A stretch of DNA of 64,000 nt, taken from contig NZ_SLZF01000001.1 of NCBI RefSeq assembly GCF_004341515.1, forward strand, positions 248,001-312,000, written 5' to 3'. The translations under genes and the position numbers were made by a program. Origin of the DNA: Allobosea sp. BK604 (GTDB lineage: Bacteria; Pseudomonadota; Alphaproteobacteria; Rhizobiales; Beijerinckiaceae). This document shows, piece by piece, positions 27,221 through 35,172 of this stretch. Position 1 is the stretch's first letter. Every line of letters begins with the position of its first letter. Below the pieces are notes generated by a model. The model did not search any database. It saw only the letters and a list, made by a program, of their open reading frames with translations, and was not told where the DNA came from.

Positions 27221-28231
27221 ATGCGCTATTTCGAGGACTTCCCCCTTGGCGAGGTCAAGACGACCCGCGAGATCGCCCTCTCGCAGGATGACATCATTGC
27301 CTATGCCTCGCGCTATGACGCCCAGGATTTCCATATCGATCCGGAAGCGGCCAAGGCGACCTTTGTCGGCACGCTGATCGCCTCCGGCTGGCATAGCTGC
27401 TCGATCCAGATGAGGCTGATCGCAGAGGATTTCCTGCTCGACGCCGCCGCCATGGGCGCGCCCGGCATCGAGGAGGTGAAATGGCTACGTCCGGTCAAGC
27501 CTGGCGATACACTGCGCACCCGCCGCACCGTGATCGAGACCAAGGAATCGCGCTCCCGTTCCGAGATGGGCCTTGTCCGCTTCCGCTTCGAGCTCCTGAA
27601 CCAGGACGACCAGCCGGTGCTCGAGCAGGTCAACTGGATCATGTTCGTGCGCCGGGGCTTCCCCTTCGCTCTGCCGCAGGGCGACTGGCTCGCCCATCCG
27701 CCGCACTATCAGCGGCCCGTGCCGGAAACCCCGCTCGAAATGCCCGCCGAGGCACCGGAGGCGGCGCGCTTCTTCGAGGATCTCGAGGTCGGACGCCGCT
27801 TCGAGCTCGGCAGCTTCGTCTTCACGCCGGCGGAGATCACCGCCTTCGCCCGCTCCTTCGATCCGCAGCCCTTCCACATGGACGATGCGGCAGCGCGCGG
27901 CAGCTCCTTCGGGCAGCTCGCAGCCTCTGGCTGGCAGACCGCCTCGGTCTGGATGGCAACGATGGTGTCGCATCGCAAGCGCCAGATCGCGGTGACGCCC
28001 GGACGGGCGCCACGGCTCGGTCCCTCACCTGGATTCAAGAATCTGCGCTGGAGCAAGCCGGTCTTCGCCGGCGACCGCATCACCTACAGCTCGACGGTCT
28101 CGGCGACGCGCGCCAGCGCCTCGCGCCCGCAATGGGGCCTGTTCTTCCACCGCAACGCCGGTGTGAACCAGCATGGCGAGGAGGTCTTCAGCTTCGAGGG
28201 CTGCGTCTTCATCGAGCGCAAGGCAGGCTGA
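27221..28231 (+). CDS. Tandem MaoC-type hotdog dehydratase-like protein
   Basis: A 336-residue protein made of two MaoC-like hotdog domains in one chain. Domain one (1-165) contains RYFEDFPLGEVKTTREIALS and IDPEAAKATFVGTLIASGWH. Domain two (about 183-335) repeats the pattern with RFFEDLEVGRRFELGSFVF, FHMDDAAARGSSFGQLAASG. Each carries the D-x-x-x-x-H-x-D catalytic-type motif region (AQDFHID; PQPFHMD). The substrate is probably an enoyl thioester or related ligand, but this is inferred. Its TGA stop abuts the aldolase stop on the other strand, as TGATCA. Confidence 0.9.
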   Translation: MRYFEDFPLGEVKTTREIALSQDDIIAYASRYDAQDFHIDPEAAKATFVGTLIASGWHSCSIQMRLIAEDFLLDAAAMGAPGIEEVKWLRPVKPGDTLRTRRTVIETKESRSRSEMGLVRFRFELLNQDDQPVLEQVNWIMFVRRGFPFALPQGDWLAHPPHYQRPVPETPLEMPAEAPEAARFFEDLEVGRRFELGSFVFTPAEITAFARSFDPQPFHMDDAAARGSSFGQLAASGWQTASVWMATMVSHRKRQIAVTPGRAPRLGPSPGFKNLRWSKPVFAGDRITYSSTVSATRASASRPQWGLFFHRNAGVNQHGEEVFSFEGCVFIERKAG

Positions 28232-28876
28232 TCAGCCGACCTTGCCGTAGCCCGCGAACTTGGCCGAGACCCGCTCCATCTCGGCCGCATCGAGAATGAC
28301 CGGCTCGAGGCCGGACGCAAGCAGGTCGAGATACTGGCCGGCGAGGTTCTCGACCTCGGCGACGATCGTATGCGCGCCGGCAAGGCTTCCGCCGAGGGCA
28401 ATGACGCCGTGATTGGCGAGCAGCACCGCCTTGCGGCCCTCCAGCGCTTTCACCGCGTTCTCGGCCAGCTCCGGCGTGCCGAAGGTCGCATATTCGGCGC
28501 ACCGCACATCAGCGCCGCCGCAGAGCGCGATCATGTAGTGAAAGGCCGGGATGCCGCGCCGGGCGCAGGAGAACGCCGTGGCGCGCGGCGAATGGGTATG
28601 CACGATCGCCTGCGCATCGGGCCGCGCCTTGTAGATCTCGACATGGAACGGCCATTCCGAGGAAGGCTTGCGGCTGCCGCTGACCACGGTGCCGTCGAGC
28701 TTGAGCCGGATCAGGTCCTCGGGCTTGGTCTGCGCATAGGGCAGCCCCGACGGCGTGATCAGCATGCCGTCCTCGAACCGGGTCGAGACATTGCCGGATT
28801 TCGACGGGCAGAACCCGGCCTTGTCGATCGCCTGCGCAACCGCGACGATCTCCTCGCGCAGCCTCAATTCGCTCAT
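28232..28876 (-). CDS. Class II aldolase, probable methylthioribulose/deoxyribulose-1-phosphate aldolase
   Basis: A zinc class II aldolase of 214 residues. Metal-binding histidines are in [12 protein letters not shown] and the NHGVIALGG block; [19 protein letters not shown] is the N-terminal substrate loop with Ser-Gly-Asn; Glu in [18 protein letters not shown] is the candidate acid. Located directly after mtnA, overlapping it by 4 bases, it fits Ald2-type aldolases of the DHAP shunt, which cleave 5-(methylthio)ribulose-1-P or 5-deoxyribulose-1-P to DHAP plus an aldehyde. The specificity is inferred from context. A dehydratase (MtnB) role is the main alternative. Confidence 0.88.
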   Translation of the reverse strand: MSELRLREEIVAVAQAIDKAGFCPSKSGNVSTRFEDGMLITPSGLPYAQTKPEDLIRLKLDGTVVSGSRKPSSEWPFHVEIYKARPDAQAIVHTHSPRATAFSCARRGIPAFHYMIALCGGADVRCAEYATFGTPELAENAVKALEGRKAVLLANHGVIALGGSLAGAHTIVAEVENLAGQYLDLLASGLEPVILDAAEMERVSAKFAGYGKVG

Positions 28877-29982
28877 TCCGTCGCTCCGCGCGCCAGGTCC
28901 GGAAACAGGTTGGCGAGACCCTCGGCGCTCGCCGGCGCCACGCCGCGCTCGGTGATCAGCCCGGTGACGAGCCGAGCCGGCGTGACATCGAAAGCCGGAT
29001 TTGCGGCACCACTGCCAGGCGCGACGACGCGGAATGCGCCGACCTCGCCATTCTCGCCAAGACCCGCCAGATGCGTGACCTCGCGCGCCGAGCGCTCCTC
29101 GATCGGGATATCGCTGAGCCCGTCGCGCAAGCGCCAGTCGATCGTCGGCGACGGCAGCGCCACATAGAAGGGCACGCCATTGTCATGCGCCGCCAGCGCC
29201 TTGAGATAGGTGCCGATCTTGTTGGCGACATCGCCGGTCGCGGTCGTCCGGTCGGTGCCGACGATCACCATGTCGACCTCGCCGCGCTGCATCAGGTGCC
29301 CGCCGGCATTGTCGGAAATCACGGTATGCGGCACGCCATGGGCGCCGAGCTCATAGGCGGTCAGCGCAGCGCCCTGGTTGCGCGGGCGGGTCTCGTCGAC
29401 CCAGACATGGATGGGGATGCCGGCATCATGCGCCAGGTAGATCGGCGCCAGCGCCGTGCCCCAGTCGACGGTGGCGAGCCAGCCGGCATTGCAATGGGTC
29501 AGCAGGTTGATGCGCTCTCCCGCCGTCTTCTTCGCCGCGATCTCGCGGATGACGCCGAGCCCGTGCTCCCCGATCGAGCGGCAAAGCGCGACATCCTCGT
29601 CGCAGATCGCGGCAGCCTCCTCATAGGCGGCCGCCATGCGCTGGTCGGGAGCGAGCGGCGCCAGATGCGCGTTCATCCGGGCCAAGGCCCAATGCAGGTT
29701 GACCGCCGTCGGCCGGGTCGCCCCAAGCAGGGCAAGCGCCGCCTCGAGCGCCTCGTCCGTCGCCTCGACCCGCATCGCCAGCGCCACGCCATAAGCGGCC
29801 GTCGCGCCGATCAGCGGCGCGCCACGGACCACCATCGAGCGGATGGCCTCGGCTGCCTGTTCGGCGCTGCCGAGCGTCACGGTCTCGAAGCGGAAGGGCA
29901 GCTTGGTCTGGTCGATGACGCCGACGCGCCAGCCATCCTGTGCCACCCAGATCGTGCGATAAGCCTGCCCGTTGATCTTCAT
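28873..29982 (-). CDS. mtnA: S-methyl-5-thioribose-1-phosphate isomerase
   Basis: Isomerises 5-(methylthio)ribose-1-P to the ribulose form in MTA salvage. The 369-residue protein has the N-terminal [20 protein letters not shown], catalytic Cys in [39 protein letters not shown], and the Asp motif [19 protein letters not shown]. Normal length. It lies in the middle of the order apt-mtnA-aldolase on the minus strand: apt ends 6 bases upstream and the aldolase gene overlaps its 3' end, so this is one operon. Confidence 0.96.
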   Translation of the reverse strand: MKINGQAYRTIWVAQDGWRVGVIDQTKLPFRFETVTLGSAEQAAEAIRSMVVRGAPLIGATAAYGVALAMRVEATDEALEAALALLGATRPTAVNLHWALARMNAHLAPLAPDQRMAAAYEEAAAICDEDVALCRSIGEHGLGVIREIAAKKTAGERINLLTHCNAGWLATVDWGTALAPIYLAHDAGIPIHVWVDETRPRNQGAALTAYELGAHGVPHTVISDNAGGHLMQRGEVDMVIVGTDRTTATGDVANKIGTYLKALAAHDNGVPFYVALPSPTIDWRLRDGLSDIPIEERSAREVTHLAGLGENGEVGAFRVVAPGSGAANPAFDVTPARLVTGLITERGVAPASAEGLANLFPDLARGATE

Positions 29983-29988
29983 CCGGCT

Positions 29989-30534
29989 TCAGTGACCGCT
30001 GAAAGCGACAAGAGTGCGAACCGGGACACCGAGCCGGCGAATTTTATCGGCGCCGCCCAGATCCGGCAGATCGACGATGAAGCAGGCCGCCACGACCTCG
30101 GCGCCGAGCGAGGAGAGCAGGTTCACCGCCGCCTCGGCCGTGCCGCCGGTGGCGACGAGATCGTCGACGAGCAGCACGCGCTCGCCGCGCTTCACCGCAT
30201 CCTTGTGCACCTCGATCTCGTCGGTGCCATATTCGAGCTGGTAGGTCATGCTGACCGTCTGATGCGGCAGCTTGCCCTTCTTGCGCACCGGCACGAAGCC
30301 GGCCGAGAGCTGATGCGCGACCGCGCCGCCAAGGATGAACCCGCGCGCCTCGATGCCGGCGATCTTGGCGATCTTCAACCCGGCGAAGGGCTGCACCAAT
30401 TCGTCGACGGATCGGCGGAAGGCTCGCGCATCGCCGAGCAGCGTGGTGATGTCGCGAAAGACGATACCTGGCTTCGGATAGTCCGGAATCGCGCGAATCG
30501 CGTTCTTCAGGTCGAGGGAGTGACGTTGGTCCAT
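29989..30534 (-). CDS. apt: Adenine phosphoribosyltransferase
   Basis: Converts adenine and PRPP to AMP. The 181-residue protein has [69 protein letters not shown] and the PRPP loop [20 protein letters not shown]. The start at 30534 matches homologues; 91 open codons upstream are Ala/Arg-rich and unlike protein. Placement within the MTA salvage operon is meaningful: MtnP releases adenine, which Apt recycles to AMP. It is followed by mtnA after six bases. Confidence 0.97.
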   Translation of the reverse strand: MDQRHSLDLKNAIRAIPDYPKPGIVFRDITTLLGDARAFRRSVDELVQPFAGLKIAKIAGIEARGFILGGAVAHQLSAGFVPVRKKGKLPHQTVSMTYQLEYGTDEIEVHKDAVKRGERVLLVDDLVATGGTAEAAVNLLSSLGAEVVAACFIVDLPDLGGADKIRRLGVPVRTLVAFSGH

Positions 30535-30622
30535 GCGCGGAAAGCTCGTGCGGCAACGCGCTTCCTTAGCCTTGCAACGGGCGAAAGGGAACTGCGGCGC
30601 GCGAGCACCCGCTCCCCTGCCG

Positions 30623-30850
30623 TCACCAGGACCGGTAGCGCCGGCGCTCGCGCGGGCCGCGCTCGTCGCGATAGATGCGGCGCTCGTAATAGCTGCGTCG
30701 CCCGCGGCCATCGTCGCTGATGATCGTGTCGACGCGGGTATGGATGCCGTTCGAGGAGTTGGAGCTCGAATTGGACGAGGTGTTGCCGGCGAAGGCCTCG
30801 CCGGCACAGAAGGAGGTCGCGAGCAGGATCGAGGCAGCGACGGTCTTCAT
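30623..30850 (-). CDS. Small secreted, Ser/Asn- and Arg-rich protein
   Basis: A 75-residue protein. A Sec signal ([14 protein letters not shown]) is followed by a Ser/Asn run, [19 protein letters not shown], and then a very basic region ([19 protein letters not shown]). Such short proteins are common in related genomes; I cannot assign a function. It sits between mtnP and apt on the same strand, and may be an unrelated passenger in that cluster. An Arg-rich exported tail could bind nucleic acid or acidic envelope polymers, a guess. Confidence 0.6.
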   Translation of the reverse strand: MKTVAASILLATSFCAGEAFAGNTSSNSSSNSSNGIHTRVDTIISDDGRGRRSYYERRIYRDERGPRERRRYRSW

Positions 30851-30873
30851 GGAACGGTCTCCTGCGGTCCATC

Positions 30874-30897
30874 GGGAGGCGCGATGAAACGCCTCCC
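30874..30897. terminator. 8-bp hairpin after mtnP
   Basis: GGGAGGCG pairs with CGCCTCCC around an 8-base loop in the gap between the mtnP stop and the small secreted gene. On the minus strand no T-run follows, so it may slow or protect the mtnP transcript rather than terminate it. Confidence 0.4.
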
Positions 30898-30930
30898 TGC
30901 CTGAACCGCGAATGACCGTACCGGTCCCGC

Positions 30931-31812
30931 TCAGGCTGCGGGCTTCAGCACCCGCCCGGCAACCGCGTCGAGCTTCGCCAGCAACGCCGGATCGCGGAAC
31001 TCCGCCGGGGTGATGATGGCGTTGTCGAGTGCATTATGGGAACCGGCCGGGCACGGCTCACGCTCGGCCGGGAAATCGGCCGCGAGCCTTGCGACGAGCC
31101 GGCGTGCCTTCTCGGCATTGTCATGCAGCACGGCAATGACCGAGGCGACATCTACCGAGGATTGTTCCGGATGCCAGCAATCGTAATCCGTCACCATGGC
31201 GACGGTGGCGTAGGTGATCTCGGCCTCGCGGGCGAGCTTGGCCTCCGGCATCGCCGTCATGCCGATCAGATCGTAGCCGAGATTCTTGTAGGTCAGCGAT
31301 TCCGCGTAGGTCGAGAATTGCGGGCCTTCCATCGTCACCAGCGTGCCGTTGCGCACGAAAGGCACCTCCTCCGCCGTGGCCGCCTCGGCGAGCCGCGCCT
31401 GCAGGCCGGGGCCCACCGGATGCGCCAGCGAGACATGCGCCACGCAGCCCTTGCCGAAGAAGGAGCTGACGCGCTTGGCGGTCCGGTCGACGAACTGGTC
31501 GACCAGCACGAAGAGGCCGGGATAGAGCTCGGACTTGTAGGAGCCGCAGGCCGAGAGCGAGACGAGATCGGTGACGCCGGCGCGCTTCAGCACGTCGATA
31601 TTGGCGCGGTAATTGATCTCCGACGGCGGCAGCACATGGCCCCGGCCATGACGCGCCAGAAAGACGACCTTGGTCTTGCCCAGGCGCCCGATCCGCAACG
31701 CGTCCGAGGCCTCGCCCCAGGGACTGGCAATGCGCTCCTCGCGCAGCTCCGTCAGGCCGGGCAGGTCGTAGATTCCCGACCCGCCGATGATTCCAAGCAC
31801 GGCTTCGCTCAT
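30931..31812 (-). CDS. mtnP: S-methyl-5'-thioadenosine phosphorylase
   Basis: Phosphorolyses MTA (and often 5'-deoxyadenosine) to adenine and the 5-substituted ribose-1-P. The 293-residue protein carries the N-terminal GIIGGSGIYDLPGL, ARHGRGHVLPPSEINYRAN, SLSACGSYKSELYPGLFVL, the nucleoside-binding block TLVTMEGPQFSTYAESL, and ATVAMVTDYDCWHPE with the Asp characteristic of 6-amino purine phosphorylases. The start at 31812 is preceded by AAAGGAA. It heads the salvage cluster. The leader has a composite repeat similar to that upstream of the tetR gene. Confidence 0.96.
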   Translation of the reverse strand: MSEAVLGIIGGSGIYDLPGLTELREERIASPWGEASDALRIGRLGKTKVVFLARHGRGHVLPPSEINYRANIDVLKRAGVTDLVSLSACGSYKSELYPGLFVLVDQFVDRTAKRVSSFFGKGCVAHVSLAHPVGPGLQARLAEAATAEEVPFVRNGTLVTMEGPQFSTYAESLTYKNLGYDLIGMTAMPEAKLAREAEITYATVAMVTDYDCWHPEQSSVDVASVIAVLHDNAEKARRLVARLAADFPAEREPCPAGSHNALDNAIITPAEFRDPALLAKLDAVAGRVLKPAA

Positions 31813-31822
31813 GATGATTCCT

Positions 31823-31940
31823 TTCGCCGGCGCGCTTTCCGGCCGACTGTTGCCGGTCGAACGGAGAGAATTCGCGCCAGATTTCACTTTTGAGCATGAT
31901 CTTATCGCAAACGTGCAAGCCACTTTTGCGGAACATGCCC
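31823..31940. repeat. Composite leader repeat upstream of mtnP
   Basis: It shares ordered blocks with 16115-16230 (TTCGCCGGCGCGCTTTCC, CCGGTCGAACG, TCGCGCCAGA, GCGGAACATGC). Its distal half, 31892-31938, starts GAGCATGATCTTATCGCAAA and ends GGAACATGC, a palindromic unit of a type seen across Rhizobiales. On the minus strand the proximal half includes a TCCG...CGGA hairpin right upstream of the ribosome site. Confidence 0.7.
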
Positions 31941-32018
31941 GGCCGGAACAGAAGCTGGAGCAGGCTTCTGTGACGAACCGACAAAGGCTGCAGCGGCAGC
32001 CGTCTCGGTCGTCAAACG

Positions 32019-32041
32019 AAAAAGGCCCCGTTGCCGGGGCC
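32019..32041 (-). terminator. Rho-independent terminator of the petABC operon
   Basis: On the minus strand, GGCCCCG pairs with CGGGGCC across GCAA and is followed by TTTTTCGTTT. It lies about 22 bases past the cytochrome c1 stop codon, as expected for the operon end. Confidence 0.85.
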
Positions 32042-32062
32042 CTTTCCTAACGCGATGGGCGA

Positions 32063-32950
32063 TCAGTGCGCCGGGGAGCCGTCGGGCATCCGGGCCCAGA
32101 TCTTCTTCTTGGTGTAGTAGAGCAGGCCCGCGAAGATCGCGAGGAAGATCATCACCTGGAAGCCCAGGCGCTTGCGCGCCTCCATATGCGGCTCGGCCAT
32201 CCAGACGAGGAAGGCAGCGACGTCCTCGGCATATTGATGGATCGTCTCCGGGACCTGCGGCTTGCCGTCCGGCCCCTTCGGATACTCGACCTGTCCGTCC
32301 TGCAGCGGCTGCGGCATCGCGATCAGGTGGCCCGGCATATAGGTGTTGAAGTTCTGGCCCGGCAGCAGGGTCATGCCCTCCGGCGGCTTGGTGTAGCCGT
32401 TCAGCAGCGCCACGATGTAGTCAGGGCCCTGCTCCTGATACTGGGTGAAGATGTCGAAGATGAACTTCGGGAAGCCGCGCTCATAGGTGCGGGCCTTGGC
32501 CAGCACCGAGAGGTCCGGCGGATAGGCGCCGCCATTGGCCGCGCGCGCCGCCTGCTCGTTCGGGAACGGCGCCGGGAAGGTATCGGCCGGGCGGCCCGGA
32601 CGCTGGAACATCTCGCCCTGATCGTTCGGGCCGTCGGTGACCTGGTAGGTCGCCGCCAGGGCCGCGACCTGACCGGGGGTGAACTCGGGGCCGCCGGGCT
32701 GCGACAGGTTGCGCATGCGCACGGCGTTGCCGAGATTCATCGCGTGGCAGTTGGCGCAGACTTCCTTGACGACCTTGAAGCCGCGCTGGAGCTGAGCCCG
32801 GTCGAATGTCCCGAGCGGACCCGAGAACGACCATTTCTGCTGTGGCGGCTTCGGGCCGCCTTCGGCGGCCCGGGCCGAAACGGCGGCGGTGGCGAGAACC
32901 AGGCCGGTGGCGAGGCCAGTCAGCGCGAGGCGAAAGCTGGTGGTCTTCAT
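32063..32950 (-). CDS. petC: Cytochrome c1 of the bc1 complex
   Basis: The haem c subunit that passes electrons from the Rieske protein to cytochrome c. The 295-residue protein has a signal peptide (LALTGLATGLVLATAAVSARA), the haem motif CANCH preceded by VVKEV, RNLSQPGGPEF, NGGAYPPDLSVLAKAR, the Met-ligand region MPGHLIAMPQPL, and a C-terminal anchor LGFQVMIFLAIFAGLLYYTK. It starts 8 bases after petB on the same strand. In some rhizobia b and c1 are fused as fbcH; here they are separate genes. Confidence 0.97.
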   Translation of the reverse strand: MKTTSFRLALTGLATGLVLATAAVSARAAEGGPKPPQQKWSFSGPLGTFDRAQLQRGFKVVKEVCANCHAMNLGNAVRMRNLSQPGGPEFTPGQVAALAATYQVTDGPNDQGEMFQRPGRPADTFPAPFPNEQAARAANGGAYPPDLSVLAKARTYERGFPKFIFDIFTQYQEQGPDYIVALLNGYTKPPEGMTLLPGQNFNTYMPGHLIAMPQPLQDGQVEYPKGPDGKPQVPETIHQYAEDVAAFLVWMAEPHMEARKRLGFQVMIFLAIFAGLLYYTKKKIWARMPDGSPAH

Positions 32951-32958
32951 CTCTCGTC

Positions 32959-34239
32959 TCAGCCCTTGACGTTCGGTTCGGCGGCGGCGGTCGCGAGCTG
33001 CACGCCCGAGGCCCCCTTGATGTTGGCCAGCACGGAGTCGGCGATCGAGCTCGGCAGCGGCCGCGGCTTCTCGAAGATGCCGACCAGGGCCAGCGCGACG
33101 AAGAAGCCGAAATAGAGCACCGTGAAGATCTGCGAGGCGGTGACGTAGCCACCTTCGGCCGGCATGGCGCCGAGATAGCCAAGGCCGATGCAGACGGCCA
33201 GGAAGGCCCAGAACAGCTGGCGGGCGATCGGCCGATAGCTCATCGACTTGACCTTTGAGGTGTCGATCCAGGGCAGGAAGGCGAGCACCACGATGGCCGA
33301 GCCCATGGCGAGCACGCCGCCGAGCTTGTCGGGAATGGCGCGCAGGATCGCGTAGAACGGCAGGAAGTACCATTCCGGCACGATATGCGAGGGCGTCACC
33401 GCCGGGTTGGCCGGGATGTAGTTGTCGGCATGGCCCATGAAGTTCGGCTGGTAGAACACGAAATAGGAGAAGACGAAGATGAAGCAGACCATCCCGAAGA
33501 TATCCTTGATGGTCGCGTAGGGCGTGAAGGGCACGGTGTCCTTCTGCACGTTCTTCACCTCGACGCCGGTCGGGTTGTTCTGCCCGACGACATGCAGCGC
33601 CCAGATATGCAGGACGACGACGCCCGCGATCATGAAGGGCAGCAGGTAGTGCAGCGAGAAGAACCGGTTCAGCGTCGGGTTATCGACCGAGTAGCCGCCC
33701 CATAGGAAGGTGACGATCGTCTCGCCGATCACCGGCAGCGCCGAGAACAGGTTGGTGATGACGGTCGCGCCCCAGAAGGACATCTGGCCCCAGGGCAACA
33801 CGTAGCCCATGAAGGCGGTCGCCATCATCAGCAGGAAGATCACGACGCCGAGGATCCAGAGCACCTCGCGCGGGGCCTTGTACGAGCCGTAATAGATGCC
33901 GCGGAAGATGTGGACATAGACGGCGACGAAGAACATCGAGGCGCCGTTGGAGTGCAGGTAGCGCAGCAGCCAGCCGAAATTCACATCGCGCATGATGTGC
34001 TCGACCGAGGCGAAGGCGAGCGTGGCATGCGGGGTATAGTGCATCGCCAGGATGATGCCGGTGACGATCTGCGCCGCCAGCATGAAGGCGAGGATGCCGC
34101 CGAACGTCCAGAGGTAGTTCAGGTTACGCGGCACCGGGTAGGACACCGCCGTATCGTGCGCCAGCCGCACGATCGGCAGGCGAGCGTCCAGCCAGCGTTC
34201 AATGCCGGTCTTCGGGACGTAGGAGCTATGACCACTCAT
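32959..34239 (-). CDS. petB: Cytochrome b of the bc1 complex
   Basis: A 426-residue multi-spanning quinol-oxidising subunit with two haems b. It shows the conserved start ([20 protein letters not shown]), [19 protein letters not shown] and [20 protein letters not shown] with His ligands, the [20 protein letters not shown]o-site motif, and eight predicted membrane helices. It is the expected length for bacterial cytochrome b. It lies between petA (57 bases upstream) and petC (8 bases downstream), forming petABC. Confidence 0.98.
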   Translation of the reverse strand: MSGHSSYVPKTGIERWLDARLPIVRLAHDTAVSYPVPRNLNYLWTFGGILAFMLAAQIVTGIILAMHYTPHATLAFASVEHIMRDVNFGWLLRYLHSNGASMFFVAVYVHIFRGIYYGSYKAPREVLWILGVVIFLLMMATAFMGYVLPWGQMSFWGATVITNLFSALPVIGETIVTFLWGGYSVDNPTLNRFFSLHYLLPFMIAGVVVLHIWALHVVGQNNPTGVEVKNVQKDTVPFTPYATIKDIFGMVCFIFVFSYFVFYQPNFMGHADNYIPANPAVTPSHIVPEWYFLPFYAILRAIPDKLGGVLAMGSAIVVLAFLPWIDTSKVKSMSYRPIARQLFWAFLAVCIGLGYLGAMPAEGGYVTASQIFTVLYFGFFVALALVGIFEKPRPLPSSIADSVLANIKGASGVQLATAAAEPNVKG

Positions 34240-34296
34240 GCCGAATGCCTCGAGCCTGTCTCAAATTCCATAGGAGATTCCGGTTGAGCGATTCGC

Positions 34297-34842
34297 TCAG
34301 CCGATCTTGATCTTGGTGTCCGCGGTGAACGCGTAGGGCGGCACGGGCAGATTCAGGGGCGCCGGCCCCCTGCGGATGCGGCCGGACGAATCGTAGTGCG
34401 AGCCATGGCAGGGGCAGAACCAGCCGTCATAATCACCCTTCGGGTCGCCGGGGGCGTTGCCGAGCGGCACGCAGCCGAGATGGGTGCAGTTGCCGTAGAT
34501 GATGAGGAACTGCTCGTGGCCCGGCTTGGTGCGCTGCTGGTCGGTCTGCGGATCGCGCAGCGTGGCGATATCGACGGCCAGGGCCTCGTCGATCTCCTTC
34601 TTGGTGCGGTGCCGCACGAAGATCAGCTTGCCGCGCCAGAACAGCTTGATCGCCTGGCCTTCCGCGATCGGGCCGAGATCGACATCCATCGGCGCGCCGG
34701 CGGCGATGACCTGCGCATCGGGAGCGAGCTGGCTGATCAGCGGAACGATGACGGCTGCAGTGCCGACGGCGCCGGCCGCGCCGGTAGCCAGCATCAGAAA
34801 ATCGCGGCGGGTTGTGCCTGTCGTCTCGGTCGCGTGAGCCAC
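34297..34842 (-). CDS. petA: Ubiquinol-cytochrome c reductase Rieske iron-sulfur subunit
   Basis: A 181-residue protein. Its N-terminus TTRRDFLMLATGAAGAVG is a twin-arginine signal/anchor, as is normal for Rieske subunits. The 2Fe-2S ligands are present in NCTHLGCVPLG and FCPCHGSHYD. It starts at GTG 34842, preceded by AGAGGAA; upstream ATG codons in frame are rejected because they sit before 66 residues of non-family sequence. It heads the operon petABC. A promoter likely lies in the 330-base gap upstream. Confidence 0.96.
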   Translation of the reverse strand: MAHATETTGTTRRDFLMLATGAAGAVGTAAVIVPLISQLAPDAQVIAAGAPMDVDLGPIAEGQAIKLFWRGKLIFVRHRTKKEIDEALAVDIATLRDPQTDQQRTKPGHEQFLIIYGNCTHLGCVPLGNAPGDPKGDYDGWFCPCHGSHYDSSGRIRRGPAPLNLPVPPYAFTADTKIKIG

Positions 34843-35172
34843 GATCGAATTCCTCTGCTCTACGTCCAGCCTGGAAAGGCTGTAAGAATGTCGCCTGACG
34901 CCCCTCATAGGTGCGCCCCTTCGCAGCCGCAATGCGGCGGCGCGTCGCCGCCGCGCTCTTTGGCATGCAGTTTGGACGAAGTCTACTGTTCCGGACCACG
35001 CTCCGGCGCATAGCGGCGACCTGACGCGGACAGGGCACAAAGCCGGCAGGAATCTCGGCCCTCATCCTGAAGAGCGATCCACAGGATCACGTCTGGAAGG
35101 ATGGTCGCGCGCGCTCCGGGACGCCCTTCGAAACGCCGCTTCGCCGCTCCTCGGGGTACGGGCCGGAGCGTT
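34843..35172. other. 330-base intergenic region with a degenerate CCTCATCCTGAGG-type repeat
   Basis: This separates petA from the end of the ABC-transporter gene. Between about 35059 and 35140 it carries CCTCATCCTGAAGAGC, GGAAGGATG and GACGCCCTTCGAAACGCCGC, a worn copy of the element at 57110-57159. The rest probably carries the petA promoter; no clear -35/-10 pair stands out. Confidence 0.5.

Noticed and set aside
29989..30807. Extended N-terminus for apt from 30807
   Set aside because: The extra 91 residues are Ala/Arg/Pro-rich and overlap the small secreted gene; the family N-terminus begins at 30534.
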